Assembly (NCBI GenBank): GCA_023053545.1 | Contig: JAKZAN010000005.1 | Coordinates: 496,001-560,000 of the forward strand | DNA: 64,000 bases | Source of the DNA: Lepidurus packardi | Taxonomy: Eukaryota > Arthropoda > Branchiopoda > Notostraca > Triopsidae | Direction of reading: 5' to 3' | Shown: positions 1 through 15,500 of the stretch, piece by piece | Numbering within the stretch: the first letter of the stretch is position 1 | Layout: each line of letters begins with the position of its first letter | Position numbers and translations under genes: made by a program | The notes under the pieces: generated by a model | Told to the model about the DNA's origin: nothing | What the model saw: only the letters and a program-made list of their open reading frames with translations | The model's database searches: none

Positions 1-1309
1 TTCAATCTCTAAGGAATTAATTTGGTCTGTAAGGAATTAATTCAATCCGTAAGGAATTAATTCCGTCCGTAAGGAATTAATTCAGTCCGGAAGGTATTAA
101 TTCAATCCGTAAGGAATTAATTCAGTCCGTAAGGAATGAATTCAGTCCGTAAGGAATGAATTAAATCCGTAAATAATTAATTAAATCCTTAAGGAATTAA
201 TTCCGTCCGTAAGGAATTAATTCAGTCCGTAAGGAATTATTTCAATCCGTAAGGAATTAAATCAGTCCATTAATTAATTAATTCAGTCCGTAAGGAATTT
301 ATTCAGTCCGTAAGGAATTAATTCAGTCCGTAAGGAATTAATTCAATCCGTAAGGAATTAATTCAATCCGTAAGGAATTAATTCAGTCCGTAAGGAATGA
401 ATTCAGTATGTAAGGAATTAATTCAATCCGTAAATAATTAATTAAATCCGTAAGGAATTAATTCCGTCCGTAAGGAATTAATTCAGTCCGTAACGAATTA
501 TTTCAATCCGTAATGAATTAATTCAGTCCATTAATTAATTAATTCAGTCCGTAAGGAATTAATTCAATCCGTAAATAATTAATTCAGTCCGTAAGGAATT
601 ATTTCAATCCGTAATGAATTAATTCAGTCCATTAATTAATTAATTCAGTACGTAAATAATTATTTCAATCCGTAAGGATTTAATTCATTCCGTAAGGAAT
701 TAATTCAGTCCGTAGTGTATTAATGCAGTCCGTAAGAAATAAATTCAGCCCGTAAGGAATTATTTCAATCTCTAAGGAATTAATTTGGTCTGTAAGGAAT
801 TAATTCAATCCGTAAAGAATTAATTCCGTCCGTAAGGAATTAATTCAGTCCGGAAGGTATTAATTCAATCCGTAAGGAATTAATTCAGTCCCTAAGGAAT
901 TAATTCAATCCGTAAGGAATTAATTCAGTCCGTAAGGAATGAATTCAGTCCGTAAGGAATTAATTAAATCCGTAAATAATTAATTAAATCCGTAAGGAAT
1001 TAATTCCGTCCGTAAGGAATTAATTCAGTCCGTAAGGAATTATTTCAATCCGTAAGGAATTAACTCAGTCCATTAATTAATTAATTCAGTCCGTAAGGAA
1101 TTTATTCAGTCCGTAAGGAATTAATTCAATCCGTAAGGAATTAATTCAATCCGTAAGGAATTAATTCAATCCGTAAGGAATTAATTCAGTCCGTAAGGAA
1201 TGAATTCAGTCCGTAAGGAATTAATTCAATCCGTAAGGAATTAATTCAATCCGTAAGGAATAAATTCAGTCCGTAAGGAATTAATTCAGTCCGTAAGGAA
1301 TTAATTCAA

Positions 1310-3755
1310 TCCGTAAGGAATTAATTCAGTCCGTAAGGAATTAATTCAGTCCCTAAGGAATTAATTCAATCCGTAATGAATTAATTCAGTCCATTAATTA
1401 ATTAATTCAGTACGTAAATAATTAATTCAGTCCGTAAGGATTTAAATCAGTCCGTAAGGAATTAATTCAGTCCGTAAAGAATTAATTCAATCCGTAAGGA
1501 ATTAATTCAATCCGTAAGGAATTAATTCAATCCGTAAGGAATTAATTCAATCCGTAAGGAATTAATTCAGTCCGTAAGGAATTAATTCAGTCCGTAAGGA
1601 ATTAATTCAATCCGTAAGGAATTAATTCAGTCCGTAAGGAATTAATTCAATCCGTAAGGAATTAATTCAGTCCGTAAGGAATTAATTCAATCCGTAAGGA
1701 ATTAATTCAGTCCATTAATGAATTAATTCAGTCCGTAAGGAATTAATTCAGTCCGTAAGGAATTAATTCAGTCCGTAAGGAATTAATTCAGAAAGTAAGG
1801 AATTAATTCAGTCCGTGAGGAATTGATTCAGTCGGTAAGGAATTAATTCAGTCCGTAAGAAATTAATTCAGCATGTAAGGAATTAATTCATTCCCAAAGG
1901 AATTAATTCGGTCCGTAAGGAATTAATTCAGTCCGTAAATAATTAATTCAGTCCGTAAGGATCTAATTCATTCCGTAAGGAATTAATTTAATCCGTAAGG
2001 AATTAATTCAATCCGTAAGGAATTAATTCAATCCGTAAGGAATTAATTCAGTCCGTAAGGAATTAATTCAGTCCGTAAGGAATTAATTCAATCCGTAAGG
2101 AATTAATTCAATCCGTAAGGAATAAATTCAGTCCGTAAGGAATAAATTCAGTCCGTAATTAATTAATTCAATCCTTAAGGAATTAATTCAGTCCGTAAGG
2201 AATTAATTCAGTCTGTAAGGAATTAATTCAATCCGTAAGGAATTAATTCAGTCCGTAAGGAATTAATTCAGTCAGTAAGGAATTAATTCAATCCGTAAGG
2301 AATTAATTCAATCCGTAAGGAATAAATTCAGTCTGTAAGGAATTAATTCAGTCCGTAAGGAATTAATTCAATCCGTAAGGAATTAATTCAGTCCGTAAGG
2401 AATTAATTCAATCCGTAATGAATTAATTCAGTCCATTAATTAATTAATTCAGTACGTAAATAATTAATTCAGTCCGTAAGGATTTAATTCAGTCCGTAAG
2501 GAATTAATTCAGTCCGTAAAGAATTAATTCAATCCGTAAGGAATTAATTCAGTCCGTAAGGAATTAATTCAGTCCCTAAGGAATTAATTCAATCCGTAAT
2601 GAATTAATTCAGTCCATTAATTAATTAATTCAGTACATAAATAATTAATTCAGTCCGTAAGGATTTAAATCAGTCCGTAAGGAATTAATTCAGTCCGTAA
2701 AGAATTAATTCAATCCGTAAGGAATTAATTCAATCCGTAAGGAATTAATTCAATCCGTAAGGAATTAATTCAATCCGTAAGGAATTAATTCAGTCCGTAA
2801 GGAATTAATTCAGTCCGTAAGGAATTAATTCAATCCGTAAGGAATTAATTCAGTCCGTAAGGAATTAATTCAATCCGTAAGGAATTAATTCAGTCCGTAA
2901 GGAATTAATTCAATCCGTAAGGAATTAATTCAGTCCATTAATGAATTAATTCAGTCCGTAAGGAATTAATTCAGTCCGTAAGGAATTAATTCAGTCCGTA
3001 AGGAATTAATTCAGAAAGTAAGGAATTAATTCAGTCCGTGAGGAATTGATTCAGTCGGTAAGGAATTAATTCAGTCCGTAAGAAATTAATTCAGCATGTA
3101 AGGAATTAATTCATTCCCAAAGGAATTAATTCGGTCCGTAAGGAATTAATTCAGTCCGTAAATAATTAATTCAGTCCGTAAGGATCTAATTCATTCCGTA
3201 AGGAATTAATTTAATCCGTAAGGAATTAATTCAATCCGTAAGGAATTAATTCAATCCGTAAGGAATTAATTCAGTCCGTAAGGAATTAATTCAGTCCGTA
3301 AGGAATTAATTCAATCCGTAAGGAATTAATTCAATCCGTAAGGAATAAATTCAGTCCGTAAGGAATAAATTCAGTCCGTAATTAATTAATTCAATCCTTA
3401 AGGAATTAATTCAGTCCGTAAGGAATTAATTCAGTCTGTAAGGAATTAATTCAATCCGTAAGGAATTAATTCAGTCCGTAAGGAATTAATTCAGTCAGTA
3501 AGGAATTAATTCAATCCGTAAGGAATTAATTCAATCCGTAAGGAATAAATTCAGTCTGTAAGGAATTAATTCAGTCCGTAAGGAATTAATTCAATCCGTA
3601 AGGAATTAATTCAGTCCGTAAGGAATTAATTCAATCCGTAATGAATTAATTCAGTCCATTAATTAATTAATTCAGTACGTAAATCATTAATTCAGTCCGT
3701 AAGGATTTAATTCAGTCCGTAAGGAATTAATTCAGTCCGTAAAGAATTAATTCAA
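1310..3755. repeat. Array A: tandem pair of 1223-bp higher-order units
   Basis: Four private markers recur at exactly 1223 bp: GTCCCTAAGG (CCCT at 1351 and 2574), TTTAAATCAG (1441 and 2664), GAAAGTAAGG (1791 and 3014) and the GTCCATTAATTAATT block (2431 and 3654). Copies are roughly 1310-2532 and 2533-3755, with edges uncertain by one or two units. The copies differ by a few substitutions (for example CAGTACGTAAATA against CAGTACATAAATA). This looks like a fairly recent duplication by unequal exchange. Confidence 0.9.
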
Positions 3756-6700
3756 TCCGTAAGGAATTAATTGAATCCGTAAGGAATTAATTCATTCCCT
3801 AAGGAATTAATTCATTCCGTAAGGAATTAATTCAGTACGTAAGAAAGTAATTCAGCCCGTAAGGAATTAATTCATTCCCTAAGGTATTAATTCAGTCCGT
3901 AAGGAATTAATTCAATCCGTAAGGAATTAATTCCGTCCGTAAGGAATTAATGAATTCCGTAAGGAATTGATTCAGGCCGTAAGGAATTAACTCAGTCCAT
4001 TAATTAATTAATTCAGTCCGTAAGGAATTTATTCAGTCCGTAAGGAATTAATTCAATCCGTAAGGAATTAATTCAGTCCGTAAGGTATTAATTCAGTCCG
4101 TAAGGAATTAATTCAATCCGTAAGGAATTATTTCAATCCGTAAGGAATTAATTCAGTCCATTAATTAATTAATTCAGTACGTAAATAATTAATTCAATCC
4201 GAAAGAATTTAATTCATTCCGTAAGGAATTAATTCAGTCTGTAAGGAATTAATTCAATCCGTAAGGAATAAATTCAGTCCGTAAGGTATTAATTCAGTCA
4301 GTAAGGAATTAATTCAATCCGTAAGGAATTATTTCAATCCGTAAGGAATTAATTCAGTCCGTAAGGAATAAATTCAGTCTGTAAGGAATTAATTCAGTCC
4401 GTAAGGAATTAATTCAATCCGTAAGGAATTAATTCCATCCGTAAGAAATTAATGAATTCCGTAAGGAATTGATTCAGTCCGTAAGGAATTAACTCAGTCC
4501 ATTAATTAATTAATTCAGTCCGTAAGGAATTTATTCAGTCCGTAAGGAATTAATTCAATCCGTAAGGAATTAATTCAGTCCGTAAGGTATTAATTCAGTC
4601 CGTAAGGAATTAATTCAATCCGTAAGGAATTAATTCAATCCGTAAGGAATAAAATTCAGTCTGTAAGGAATTAATTCAGTCCGTAAGGAATTAATTCAAT
4701 CCGTAAGGAATTAATTCAGTCCGTAAGGAATTAATTCAATCCGTAATGAATTAATTCAGTCCATTAATTAATTAATTCAGTACGAAAATAATTAATTCAG
4801 TCCGTAAGGATTTAATTCAGTCCGTAAGGAATTAATTCAGTCCGTAAAGAATTAATTCAATCCGTAAGGAATTAATTCAATCCGTAAGGAATTAATTCAT
4901 TCCCTAAGGAATTAATTCATTCCGTAATTAATTAATTCAGTACGTAAGAAAGTAATTCAGCCCGTAAGGAATTAATTCATTCCCTAAGGAATTAATTCAG
5001 TCCGTAAGGAATTAATTCAATCCGTAAGGAATTAATTCCGTCCGTAAGGAATTAATGAATTCCGTAAGGAATTGATTCAGTCCGTAAGGAATTAACTCAG
5101 TCCATTAATTAATTAATTCAGTCCGTAAGGAATTTATTCAGTCCGTAAGGAATTAATTCAGTCCGTAAGGAACTAATTCAGTCCGTAAGGAAATAATTCA
5201 GTCCGTAATGTATTAATTCAGTCCGTAAGAAATTAATTAAGCCCGTAAGGAATTAATTAATTCCCTTAGGAATTAATTTGGTCCGTAAGGAATTAATTCA
5301 TTCCTTTAAGAATTAATTCAGTCTGTAAGGAATTAATTCAATCCGTAAGGAATTAATTAAGCCCGTAAGGAATTAATTCATTCCCTAAGGAATTAATTCA
5401 TTCCGTAAAGAATTAATTCAGTCCGTAAGGAATTAATTAATTCCCTAAGGAATAAATGTGTTCCGTAAGGAATTAATTAATTCTGTAATTAATTCATTCA
5501 TTCCGTTAAGAATTAATTCAGTCTGTAAGGAATTAATTCAGTCCGTAAGGAATTAATTCAATCCGTGAGGAATTAATTCAGTCCGTAAGGAATTAATTCA
5601 ATCCGTAAGGAATTTATTCAGTCCGTAAGGAATTAATTCAGTCCGTAAGGAATTAATTCAATCCGTAAATAATTAATTAAATCCGTAAGGAATTAATTCC
5701 GTCCGTAAGAAATTATTTCATTCCGTAATGAATTAATTCAGTCCATTAATTAATTAATTCAATCCGTAAGGATTTAATTCATTCCGTAAGGAATTAATTC
5801 AGTCCGTAGTGTATTAATGCAGTCCGTAAGAAATAAATTCAGTCCGTAAGGAATTAATTCAATCCGTAAGGAATTAATTCAGTCCATTAATGAATTAATT
5901 CAGTCCGTAAGGAATTAATTCAGTCCGTAAGGAATTAATTCAGTCCGTAAGGAATTAATTAAGAAAGTAAGGAATTAATTCAGTCCGTAAGGAATTAATT
6001 CAATCCGTAATGAATTAATTCAATCCGTAAGGAATTAATTCAGTCCAGTAATTATTTAATTCAGTACGTAAATAATTAATTCAATCCGTAAGTATTTTAT
6101 TCATTCCGTAAGGAATTAATTCAGTCCGTAAGGAATTAATTCAGTCTGTAAGGAATTAATTCAATCCGTAAGGAATTAATTCAGTCCGTAAGGAATTAAT
6201 TCAGTCCGTAAGGTATTAATTCAGTCCGTAAGGAATTAATTCAATCCGTAAGGAATTAATTCAATCCGTAAGGAATAAATTCAGTCTGTAAGGAATTAAT
6301 TCAGTCCGTAAGGAATTAATTCAATCCGTAAGGAATTAATTCAGTCCGTAAGGAATTAATTCAATCCGTAATGAATTAATTCAGTCCATTAATTAATTAA
6401 TTCAGTACGTAAATAATTAATTCAGTCCGTAAGGATTTAATTCAGTCCGTAAGGAATTAATTCAGTCCGTAAAGAATTAATTCAATCCGTAAGGAATTAA
6501 TTCAATCCGTAAGGAATTAATTCATTCCCTAAGGAATTAATTCATTCCGTAAGGAATTAATTCAATCCGTAAGGAATTAATTCCATCCGTAAGGAATTAA
6601 TGAATTCCGTAAGGAATTGATTCAGTCCGTAATCAATTAATTCAATCCGTAAGGAATTAATTCAGTCCGTAAGGTATTAATTCAGTCCGTAAGGAATTAA

Positions 6701-9700
6701 TTCAATCCGTAAGGAATTAATTCAATCCGTAAGGAATAAATTCAGTCTGTAAGGAATTAATTCAGTCCGTAAGGAATTAATTCAATCCGTAAGGAATTAA
6801 TTCAGTCCGTAAGGAATAAATTCAGTCCGTAAGGTATTAATTCAGTCAGTAAGGAATTAATTCAATCCGTAAGGGATTATTTCAATCCGTAAGGAATTAA
6901 TTCAGTCCGTAAGGAATAAATTCAGTCTGTAAGGAATTAATTCAGTCCGTAAGGAATTAATTCAATCCGTAAGGAATTAATTCCATCCGTAAGGAATTAA
7001 TGAATTCCGTAAGGAATTGATTCAGTCCGTAAGGAATTAACTCAGTCCATTAATTAATTAATTCAGTCCGTAAGGAATTTATTCAGTCCGTAAGGAATTA
7101 ATTCAATCCGTAAGGAATTAATTCAGTCCGTAAGGTATTAATTCAGTCCGTAAGGAATTAATTCAATCCGTAAGGAATTAATTCAATCCGTAAGGAATAA
7201 ATTCAGTCTGTAAGGAATTAATTCAGTCCGTAAGGAATTAATTCAATCCGTAAGGAATTAATTCAGTCCGTAAGGAATTAATTCAATCCGTAAGGAATTA
7301 ATTCAGTCCGTAAGGTATTAATTCAGTCCGTAAGGAATTAATTCAATCCGTAAGGAATTAATTCAATCCGTAAGGAATAAATTCAGTCTGTAAGGAATTA
7401 ATTCAGTCCGTAAGGAATTAATTCAATCCGTAAGGAATTAATTCAGTCCGTAAGGAATTAATTCAATCCGTAATGAATTAATTCAGTCCATTAATTAATT
7501 AATTCAGTACGTAAATAATTAATTCAGTCCGTAAGGATTTAATTCAGTCCGTAAGGAATTAATTCAGTCCGTAAAGAATTAATTCAATCCGTAAGGAATT
7601 AATTCAATCCGTAAGGAATTAATTCATTCCCTAAGGAATTAATTCATTCCGTAATTAATTAATTCAGTACGTAAGAAATTAATTCAGCCCGTAAGGAATT
7701 AATTCATTCCCTAAGGAATTAATTCAGTCCGTAAGGAATTAATTCAATCCGTAAGGAATTAATTCCGTCCGTAAGGAATTAATGAATTCCGTAAGGAATT
7801 GATTCAGTCCGTAAGGAATTAACTCAGTCCATTAATTAATTAATTCAGTCCGTAAGGAATTTATTCAGTCCGTAAGGAATTAATTCAGTCCGTAAGGAAC
7901 TAATTCAGTCCGTAAGGAAATAATTCAGTCCGTAAGGAATTTATTCAGTCCGTAAGGAATTAATTCAGTCCGTAAGGAACTAATTCAGTCCGTAAGGAAA
8001 TAATTCAGTCCGTAATGTATTAATTCAGTCCGTAAGAAATTAATTAAGCCCGTAAGGAATTAATTAATTCCCTTAGGAATTAATTTGGTCCGTAAGGAAT
8101 TAATTCATTCCTTTAAGAATTAATTCAGTCTGTAAGGAATTAATTCAATCCGTAAGGAATTAATTAAGCCCGTAAGGAATTAATTCATTCCCTAAGGAAT
8201 TAATTCATTCCGTAAAGAATTAATTCAGTCCGTAAGGAATTAATTAATTCCCTAAGGAATAAATGTGTTCCGTAAGGAATTAATTAATTCTGTAATTAAT
8301 TCATTCATTCCGTTAAGAATTAATTCAGTCTGTAAGGAATTAATTCAGTCCGTAAGGAATTAATTCAATCCGTGAGGAATTAATTCAGTCCGTAAGGAAT
8401 TAATTCAATCCGTAAGGAATTTATTCAGTCCGTAAGGAATTAATTCAGTCCGTAAGGAATTAATTCAATCCGTAAGGAATTAATTCAGTCCGTAAGGAAT
8501 TAATTCAATCCGTAAGGAATTAATTCAGTCCATTAATGAATTAATTCAGTCCGTAAGGAATTAATTCAGTCCGTAAGGAATTAATTCAGTCCGTAAGGAA
8601 TTAATTCAGAAAGTAAGGAATTAATTCAGTCCGTAAGGAATTAATTCAATCCGTAATGAATTAATTCAATCCGTAAGGAATTAATTCAGTCCAGTAATTA
8701 ATTAATTCAGTACGTAAATAATTAATTCAATCCGTAAGTATTTTATTCATTCCGTAAGGAATTAATTCAGTCCGTAAGGAATTAATTCAGTCTGTAAGGA
8801 ATTAATTCAATCCGTAAGGAATTAATTCAGTCCGTAAGGAATTAATTCAGTCCGTAAGGTATTAATTCAGTCCGTAAGGAATTAATTCAATCCGTAAGGA
8901 ATTAATTCAATCCGTAAGGAATAAATTCAGTCTGTAAGGAATTAATTCAGTCCGTAAGGAATTAATTCAATCCGTAAGGAATTAATTCAGTCCGTAAGGA
9001 ATTAATTCAATCCGTAATGAATTAATTCAGTCCATTAATTAATTAATTCAGTACGTAAATAATTAATTCAGTCCGTAAGGATTTAATTCAGTCCGTAAGG
9101 AATTAATTCAGTCCGTAAAGAATTAATTCAATCCGTAAGGAATTAATTCAATCCGTAAGGAATTAATTCATTCCCTAAGGAATTAATTCATTCCGTAAGG
9201 AATTAATTCAATCCGTAAGGAATTAATTCCATCCGTAAGGAATTAATGAATTCCGTAAGGAATTGATTCAGTCCGTAAGGAATTAACTCAGTCAATTAAT
9301 TAATTAATTCAGTCCGTAAGGAATTTATTCAGTCCGTAAGGAATTAATTCAATCCGTAAGGAATTAATTCAGTCCGTAAGGTATTAATTCAGTCCGTAAG
9401 GAATTAATTCAATCCGTAAGGAATTAATTCAATCCGTAAGGAATAAATTCAGTCTGTAAGGAATTAATTCAGTCCGTAAGGAATTAATTCAATCCGTAAG
9501 GAATTAATTCAGTCCGTAAGGAATTAATTCAATCCGTAATGAATTAATTCAGTCCATTAATTAATTAATTCAGTACGTAAATAATTAATTCAGTCCGTAA
9601 GGATTTAATTCAGTCCGTAAGGAATTAATTCAGTCCGTAAAGAATTAATTCAATCCGTAAGGAATTAATTCAATCCGTAAGGAATTAATTCATTCCCTAA

Positions 9701-12599
9701 GGAATTAATTCATTCCGTAATTAATTAATTCAGTACGTAAGAAAGTAATTCAGCCCGTAAGGAATTAATTCATTCCCTAAGGAATTAATTCAGTCCGTAA
9801 GGAATTAATTCAATCCCTAAGGAATTAATTCCGTCCGTAAGGAATTAATGAATTCCGTAAGGAATTGATTCAGTCCGTAAGGAATTAACTCAGTCCATTA
9901 ATTAATTAATTCAGTCCGTAAGGAATTAATTCAGTCCGTAAGGAACTAATTCAGTCCGTAAGGAAATAATTCAGTCCGTAATGTATTAATTCAGTCCGTA
10001 AGAAATTAATTAAGCCCGTAAGGAATTAATTAATTCCCTTAGGAATTAATTTGGTCCGTAAGGAATTAATTCATTCCTTTAAGAATTAATTCAGTCTGTA
10101 AGGAATTAATTCAATCCGTAAGGAATTAATTAAGCCCGTAAGGAATTAATTCATTCCCTAAGGAATTAATTCATTCCGTAAAGAATTAATTCAGTCCGTA
10201 AGGAATTAATTAATTCCCTAAGGAATAAATGTGTTCCGTAAGGAATTAATTAATTCCCTAAGGAATAAATGTGTTCCGTAAGGAATTAATTAATTCTGTA
10301 ATTAATTCATTCATTCCGTTAAGAATTAATTCAGTCTGTAAGGAATTAATTCAGTCCGTAAGGAATTAATTCAATCCGTGAGGAATTAATTCAGTTCGTA
10401 AGGAATTAATTCAATCCGTAAGGAATTTATTCAGTCCGTAAGGAATTAATTCAGTCCGTAAGGAATTAATTCAATCCGTAAGGAATTAATTCAGTCCGTA
10501 AGGAATTAATTCAATCCGTAAGGAATTAATTCAGTCCATTAATGAATTAATTCAGTCCGTAAGGAATTAATTCAGTCCGTAAGGAATTAATTCAGTCCGT
10601 AAGGAATTAATTCAGAAAGTAAGGAATTAATTCAGTCCGTAAGGAATTAATTCAATCCGTAATGAATTAATTCAATCCGTAAGGAATTAATTCAGTCAAG
10701 TAATTAATTAATTCAGTACGTAAATAATTAATTCAATCCGTAAGTATTTTATTCATTCCGTAAGGAATTAATTCAGTCCGTAAGGAATTAATTCAGTCTG
10801 TAAGGAATTAATTCAATCCGTAAGGAATTAATTCAGTCCGTAAGGAATTAATTCAGTCCGTAAGGTATTAATTCAGTCCGTAAGGAATTAATTCAATCCG
10901 TAAGGAATTAATTCAATCCGTAAGGAATAAATTCAGTCTGTAAGGAATTAATTCAGTCCGTAAGGAATTAATTCAATCCGTAAGGAATTAATTCAGTCCG
11001 TAAGGAATTAATTCAATCCGTAATGAATTAATTCAGTCCATTAATTAATTAATTCAGTACGTAAATAATTAATTCAGTCCGTAAGGATTTAATTCAGTCC
11101 GTAAGGAATTAATTCAGTCCGTAAAGAATTAATTCAATCCGTAAGGAATTAATTCAATCCGTAAGGAATTAATTCATTCCCTAAGGAATTAATTCAGTCC
11201 GTAAGGAATTAATTCAATCCGTAAGGAATTAATTCCGTCCGTAAGGAATTAATGAATTCCGTAAGGAATTGATTCAGTCCGTAAGGAATTAACTCAGTCC
11301 ATTAATTAATTAATTCAGTCCGTAAGGAATTTATTCAGTCCGTAAGGAATTAATTCAATCCGTAAGGAATTAATTCAGTCCGTAAGGTATTAATTCAGTC
11401 CGTAAGGAATTAATTCAATCCGTAAAGAATTAATTCAATCCGTAAGGAATAAATTCAGTCTGTAAGGAATTAATTCAGTCCGTAAGGAATTAATTCAATC
11501 CGTAAGGAATTAATTCAGTCCGTAAGGAATTAATTCAATCCGTAATGAATTAATTCAGTCCATTAATTAATTAATTCAGTACATAAATAATTAATTCAGT
11601 CCGTAAGGATTTAATTCAGTCCGTAAGGAATTAATTCAGTCCGTAAAGAATTAATTCAATCCGTAAGGAATTAATTCAATCCGTAAGGAATTAATTCATT
11701 CCCTAAGGAATTAATTCATTCCGTAATTAATTAATTCAGTACGTAAGAAAGTAATTCAGCCCGTAAGGAATTAATTCATTCCCTAAGGAATTAATTCAGT
11801 CCGTAAGGAATTAATTCAATCCGTAAGGAATTAATTCCGTCCGTAAGGAATTAATGAATTCCGTAAGGAATTGATTCAGTCCGTAAGGAATTAACTCAGT
11901 CCATTAATTAATTAATTCAGTCCGTAAGGAATTTATTCAGTCCGTAAGGAATTAATTCAGTCCGTAAGGAACTAATTCAGTCCGTAAGGAAATAATTCAG
12001 TCCGTAATGTATTAATTCAGTCCGTAAGAAATTAATTAAGCCCGTAAGGAATTAATTAATTCCCTTAGGAATTAATTTGGTCCGTAAGGAATTAATTCAT
12101 TCCTTTAAGAATTAATTCAGTCTGTAAGGAATTAATTCAATCCGTAAGGAATTAATTAAGCCCGTAAGGAATTAATTCATTCCCTAAGGAATTAATTCAT
12201 TCCGTAAAGAATTAATTCAGTCCGTAAGGAATTAATTAATTCCCTAAGGAATAAATGTGTTCCGTAAGGAATTAATTAATTCTGTAATTAATTCATTCAT
12301 TCCGTTAAGAATTAATTCAGTCTGTAAGGAATTAATTCAGTCCGTACGGAATTAATTCAATCCGTGAGGAATTAATTCAGTCCGTAAGGAATTAATTCAA
12401 TCCGTAAGGAATTTATTCAGTCCGTAAGGAATTAATTCAGTCCGTAAGGAATTAATTCAATCCGTAAGGAATTAATTCAGTCCGTAAGGAATTAATTCAA
12501 TCCGTAAGGAATTAATTCAATCCGTAAGGAATTAATTCCGTCCGTAAGGAATTAATGAATTCCGTAAGGAATTGATTCAGTCCGTAAGGAATTAACTCA

Positions 12600-15500
12600 G
12601 TCCATTAATTAATTAATTCAGTCCGTAAGGAATTTATTCAGTCCGTAAGGAATTAATTCAGTCCGTAAGGAACTAATTCAGTCCGTAAGGAAATAATTCA
12701 GTCCGTAATGTATTAATTCAGTCCGTAAGAAATTAATTAAGCCCGTAAGGAATTAATTAATTCCCTTAGGAATTAATTTGGTCCGTAAGGAATTAATTCA
12801 TTCCTTTAAGAATTAATTCAGTCTGTAAGGAATTAATTCAATCCGTAAGGAATTAATTAAGCCCGTAAGGAATTAATTCATTCCCTAAGGAATTAATTCA
12901 TTCCGTAAAGAATTAATTCAGTCCGTAAGGAATTAATTAATTCCCTAAGGAATAAATGTGTTCCGTAAGGAATTAATTAATTCTGTAATTAATTCATTCA
13001 TTCCGTTAAGAATTAATTCAGTCTGTAAGGAATTAATTCAGTCCGTACGGAATTAATTCAATCCGTGAGGAATTAATTCAGTCCGTAAGGAATTAATTCA
13101 ATCCGTAAGGAATTTATTCAGTCCGTAAGGAATTAATTCAGTCCGTAAGGAATTAATTCAATCCGTAAGGAATTAATTCAGTCCGTAAGGAATTAATTCA
13201 ATCCGTAAGGAATTAATTCAGTCCATTAATGAATTAATTCAGTCCGTAAGGAATTAATTCAGTCCGTAAGGAATTAATTCAGTCCGTAAGGAATTAATTC
13301 AGAAAGTAAGGAATTAATTCAGTCCGTAAGGAATTAATTCAATCCGTAATGAATTAATTCAATCCGTAAGGAATTAATTCAGTCCAGTAATTAATTAATT
13401 CAGTACGTAAATAATTAATTCAATCCGTAAGTATTTTATTCATTCCGTAAGGAATTAATTCAGTCCGTAAGGAATTAATTCAGTCTGTAAGGAATTAATT
13501 CAATCCGTAAGGAATTAATTCAGTCCGTAAGGAATTAATTCAGTCCGTAAGGTATTAATTCAGTCCGTAAGGAATTAATTCAATCCGTAAGGAATTAATT
13601 CAATCCGTAAGGAATAAATTCAGTCTGTAAGGAATTAATTCAGTCCGTAAGGAATTAATTCAATCCGTAAGGAATTAATTCAGTCCGTAAGGAATTAATT
13701 CAATCCGTAAGGAATTAATTCAGTCCATTAATTAATTAATTCAGTACGTAAATAATTAATTCAGTCCGTAAGGATTTAATTCAGTCCGTAAGGAATTAAT
13801 TCAGTCCGTAAAGAATTAATTCAATCCGTAAGGAATTAATTCAATCCGTAAGGAATTAATTCATTCCCTAAGGAATTAATTCATTCCGTAAGGAATTAAT
13901 TCAGTACGTAAGAAAGTAATTCAGCCCGTAAGGAATTAATTCATTCCCTAAGGAATTAATTCAGTCCGTAAGGAATTAATTCAATCCGTAAGGAATTAAT
14001 TCCGTCCGTAAGGAATTAATGAATTCCGTAAGGAATTGATTCAGTCCGTAAGGAATTAACTCAGTCCATTAATTAATTAATTCAGTCCGTAAGGAATTTA
14101 TTCAGTCCGTAAGGAATTAATTCAGTCCGTAAGGAACTAATTCAGTCCGTAAGGAAATAATTCAGTCCGTAATGTATTAATTCAGTCCGTAAGAAATTAA
14201 TTAAGCCCGTAAGGAATTAATTAATTCCCTTAGGAATTAATTTGGTCCGTAAGGAATTAATTCATTCCTTTAAGAATTAATTCAGTCTGTAAGGAATTAA
14301 TTCAATCCGTAAGGAATTAATTAAGCCCGTAAGGAATTAATTCATTCCCTAAGGAATTAATTCATTCCGTAAAGAATTAATTCAGTCCGTAAGGAATTAA
14401 TTAATTCCCTAAGGAATAAATGTGTTCCGTAAGGAATTAATTAATTCTGTAATTAATTCATTCATTCCGTTAAGAATTAATTCAGTCTGTAAGGAATTAA
14501 TTCAGTCCGTACGGAATTAATTCAATCCGTGAGGAATTAATTCAGTCCGTAAGGAATTAATTCAATCCGTAAGGAATTTATTCAGTCCGTAAGGAATTAA
14601 TTCAGTCCGTAAGGAATTAATTCAATCCGTAAGGAATTAATTCAGTCCGTAAGGAATTAATTCAATCCGTAAGGAATTAATTCAGTCCATTAATGAATTA
14701 ATTCAGTCCGTAAGGAATTAATTCAGTCCGTAAGGAATTAATTCAATCCGTAAGGAATTAATTCAGTCCAGTAATTAATTAATTCAGTACGTAAATAATT
14801 AATTCAATCCGTAAGTATTTTATTCATTCCGTAAGGAATTAATTCAGTCCGTAAGGAATTAATTCAGAAAGTAAGGAATTAATTCAGTCCGTAAGGAATT
14901 AATTCAATCCGTAATGAATTAATTCAATCCGTAAGGAATTAATTCAGTCCAGTAATTAATTAATTCAGTACGTAAATAATTAATTCAATCCGTAAGTATT
15001 TTATTCATTCCGTAAGGAATTAATTCAGTCCGTAAGGAATTAATTCAGTCCGTAAGGAATTAATTAATTCCCTAAGGAATAAATGTGTTCCGTAAGGAAT
15101 TAATTAATTCTGTAATTAATTCATTCATTCCGTTAAGAATTAATTCAGTCTGTAAGGAATTAATTCAGTCCGTACGGAATTAATTCAATCCGTGAGGAAT
15201 TAATTCAGTCCGTAAGGAATTAATTCAATCCGTAAGGAATTTATTCAGTCCGTAAGGAATTAATTCAGTCCGTAAGGAATTAATTCAATCCGTAAGGAAT
15301 TAATTCAGTCCGTAAGGAATTAATTCAATCCGTAAGGAATTAATTCAGTCCATTAATGAATTAATTCAGTCCGTAAGGAATTAATTCAGTCCGTAAGGAA
15401 TTAATTCAGTCCGTAAGGAATTAATTCAGAAAGTAAGGAATTAATTCAGTCCGTAAGGAATTAATTCAATCCGTAATGAATTAATTCAATCCGTAAGGAA

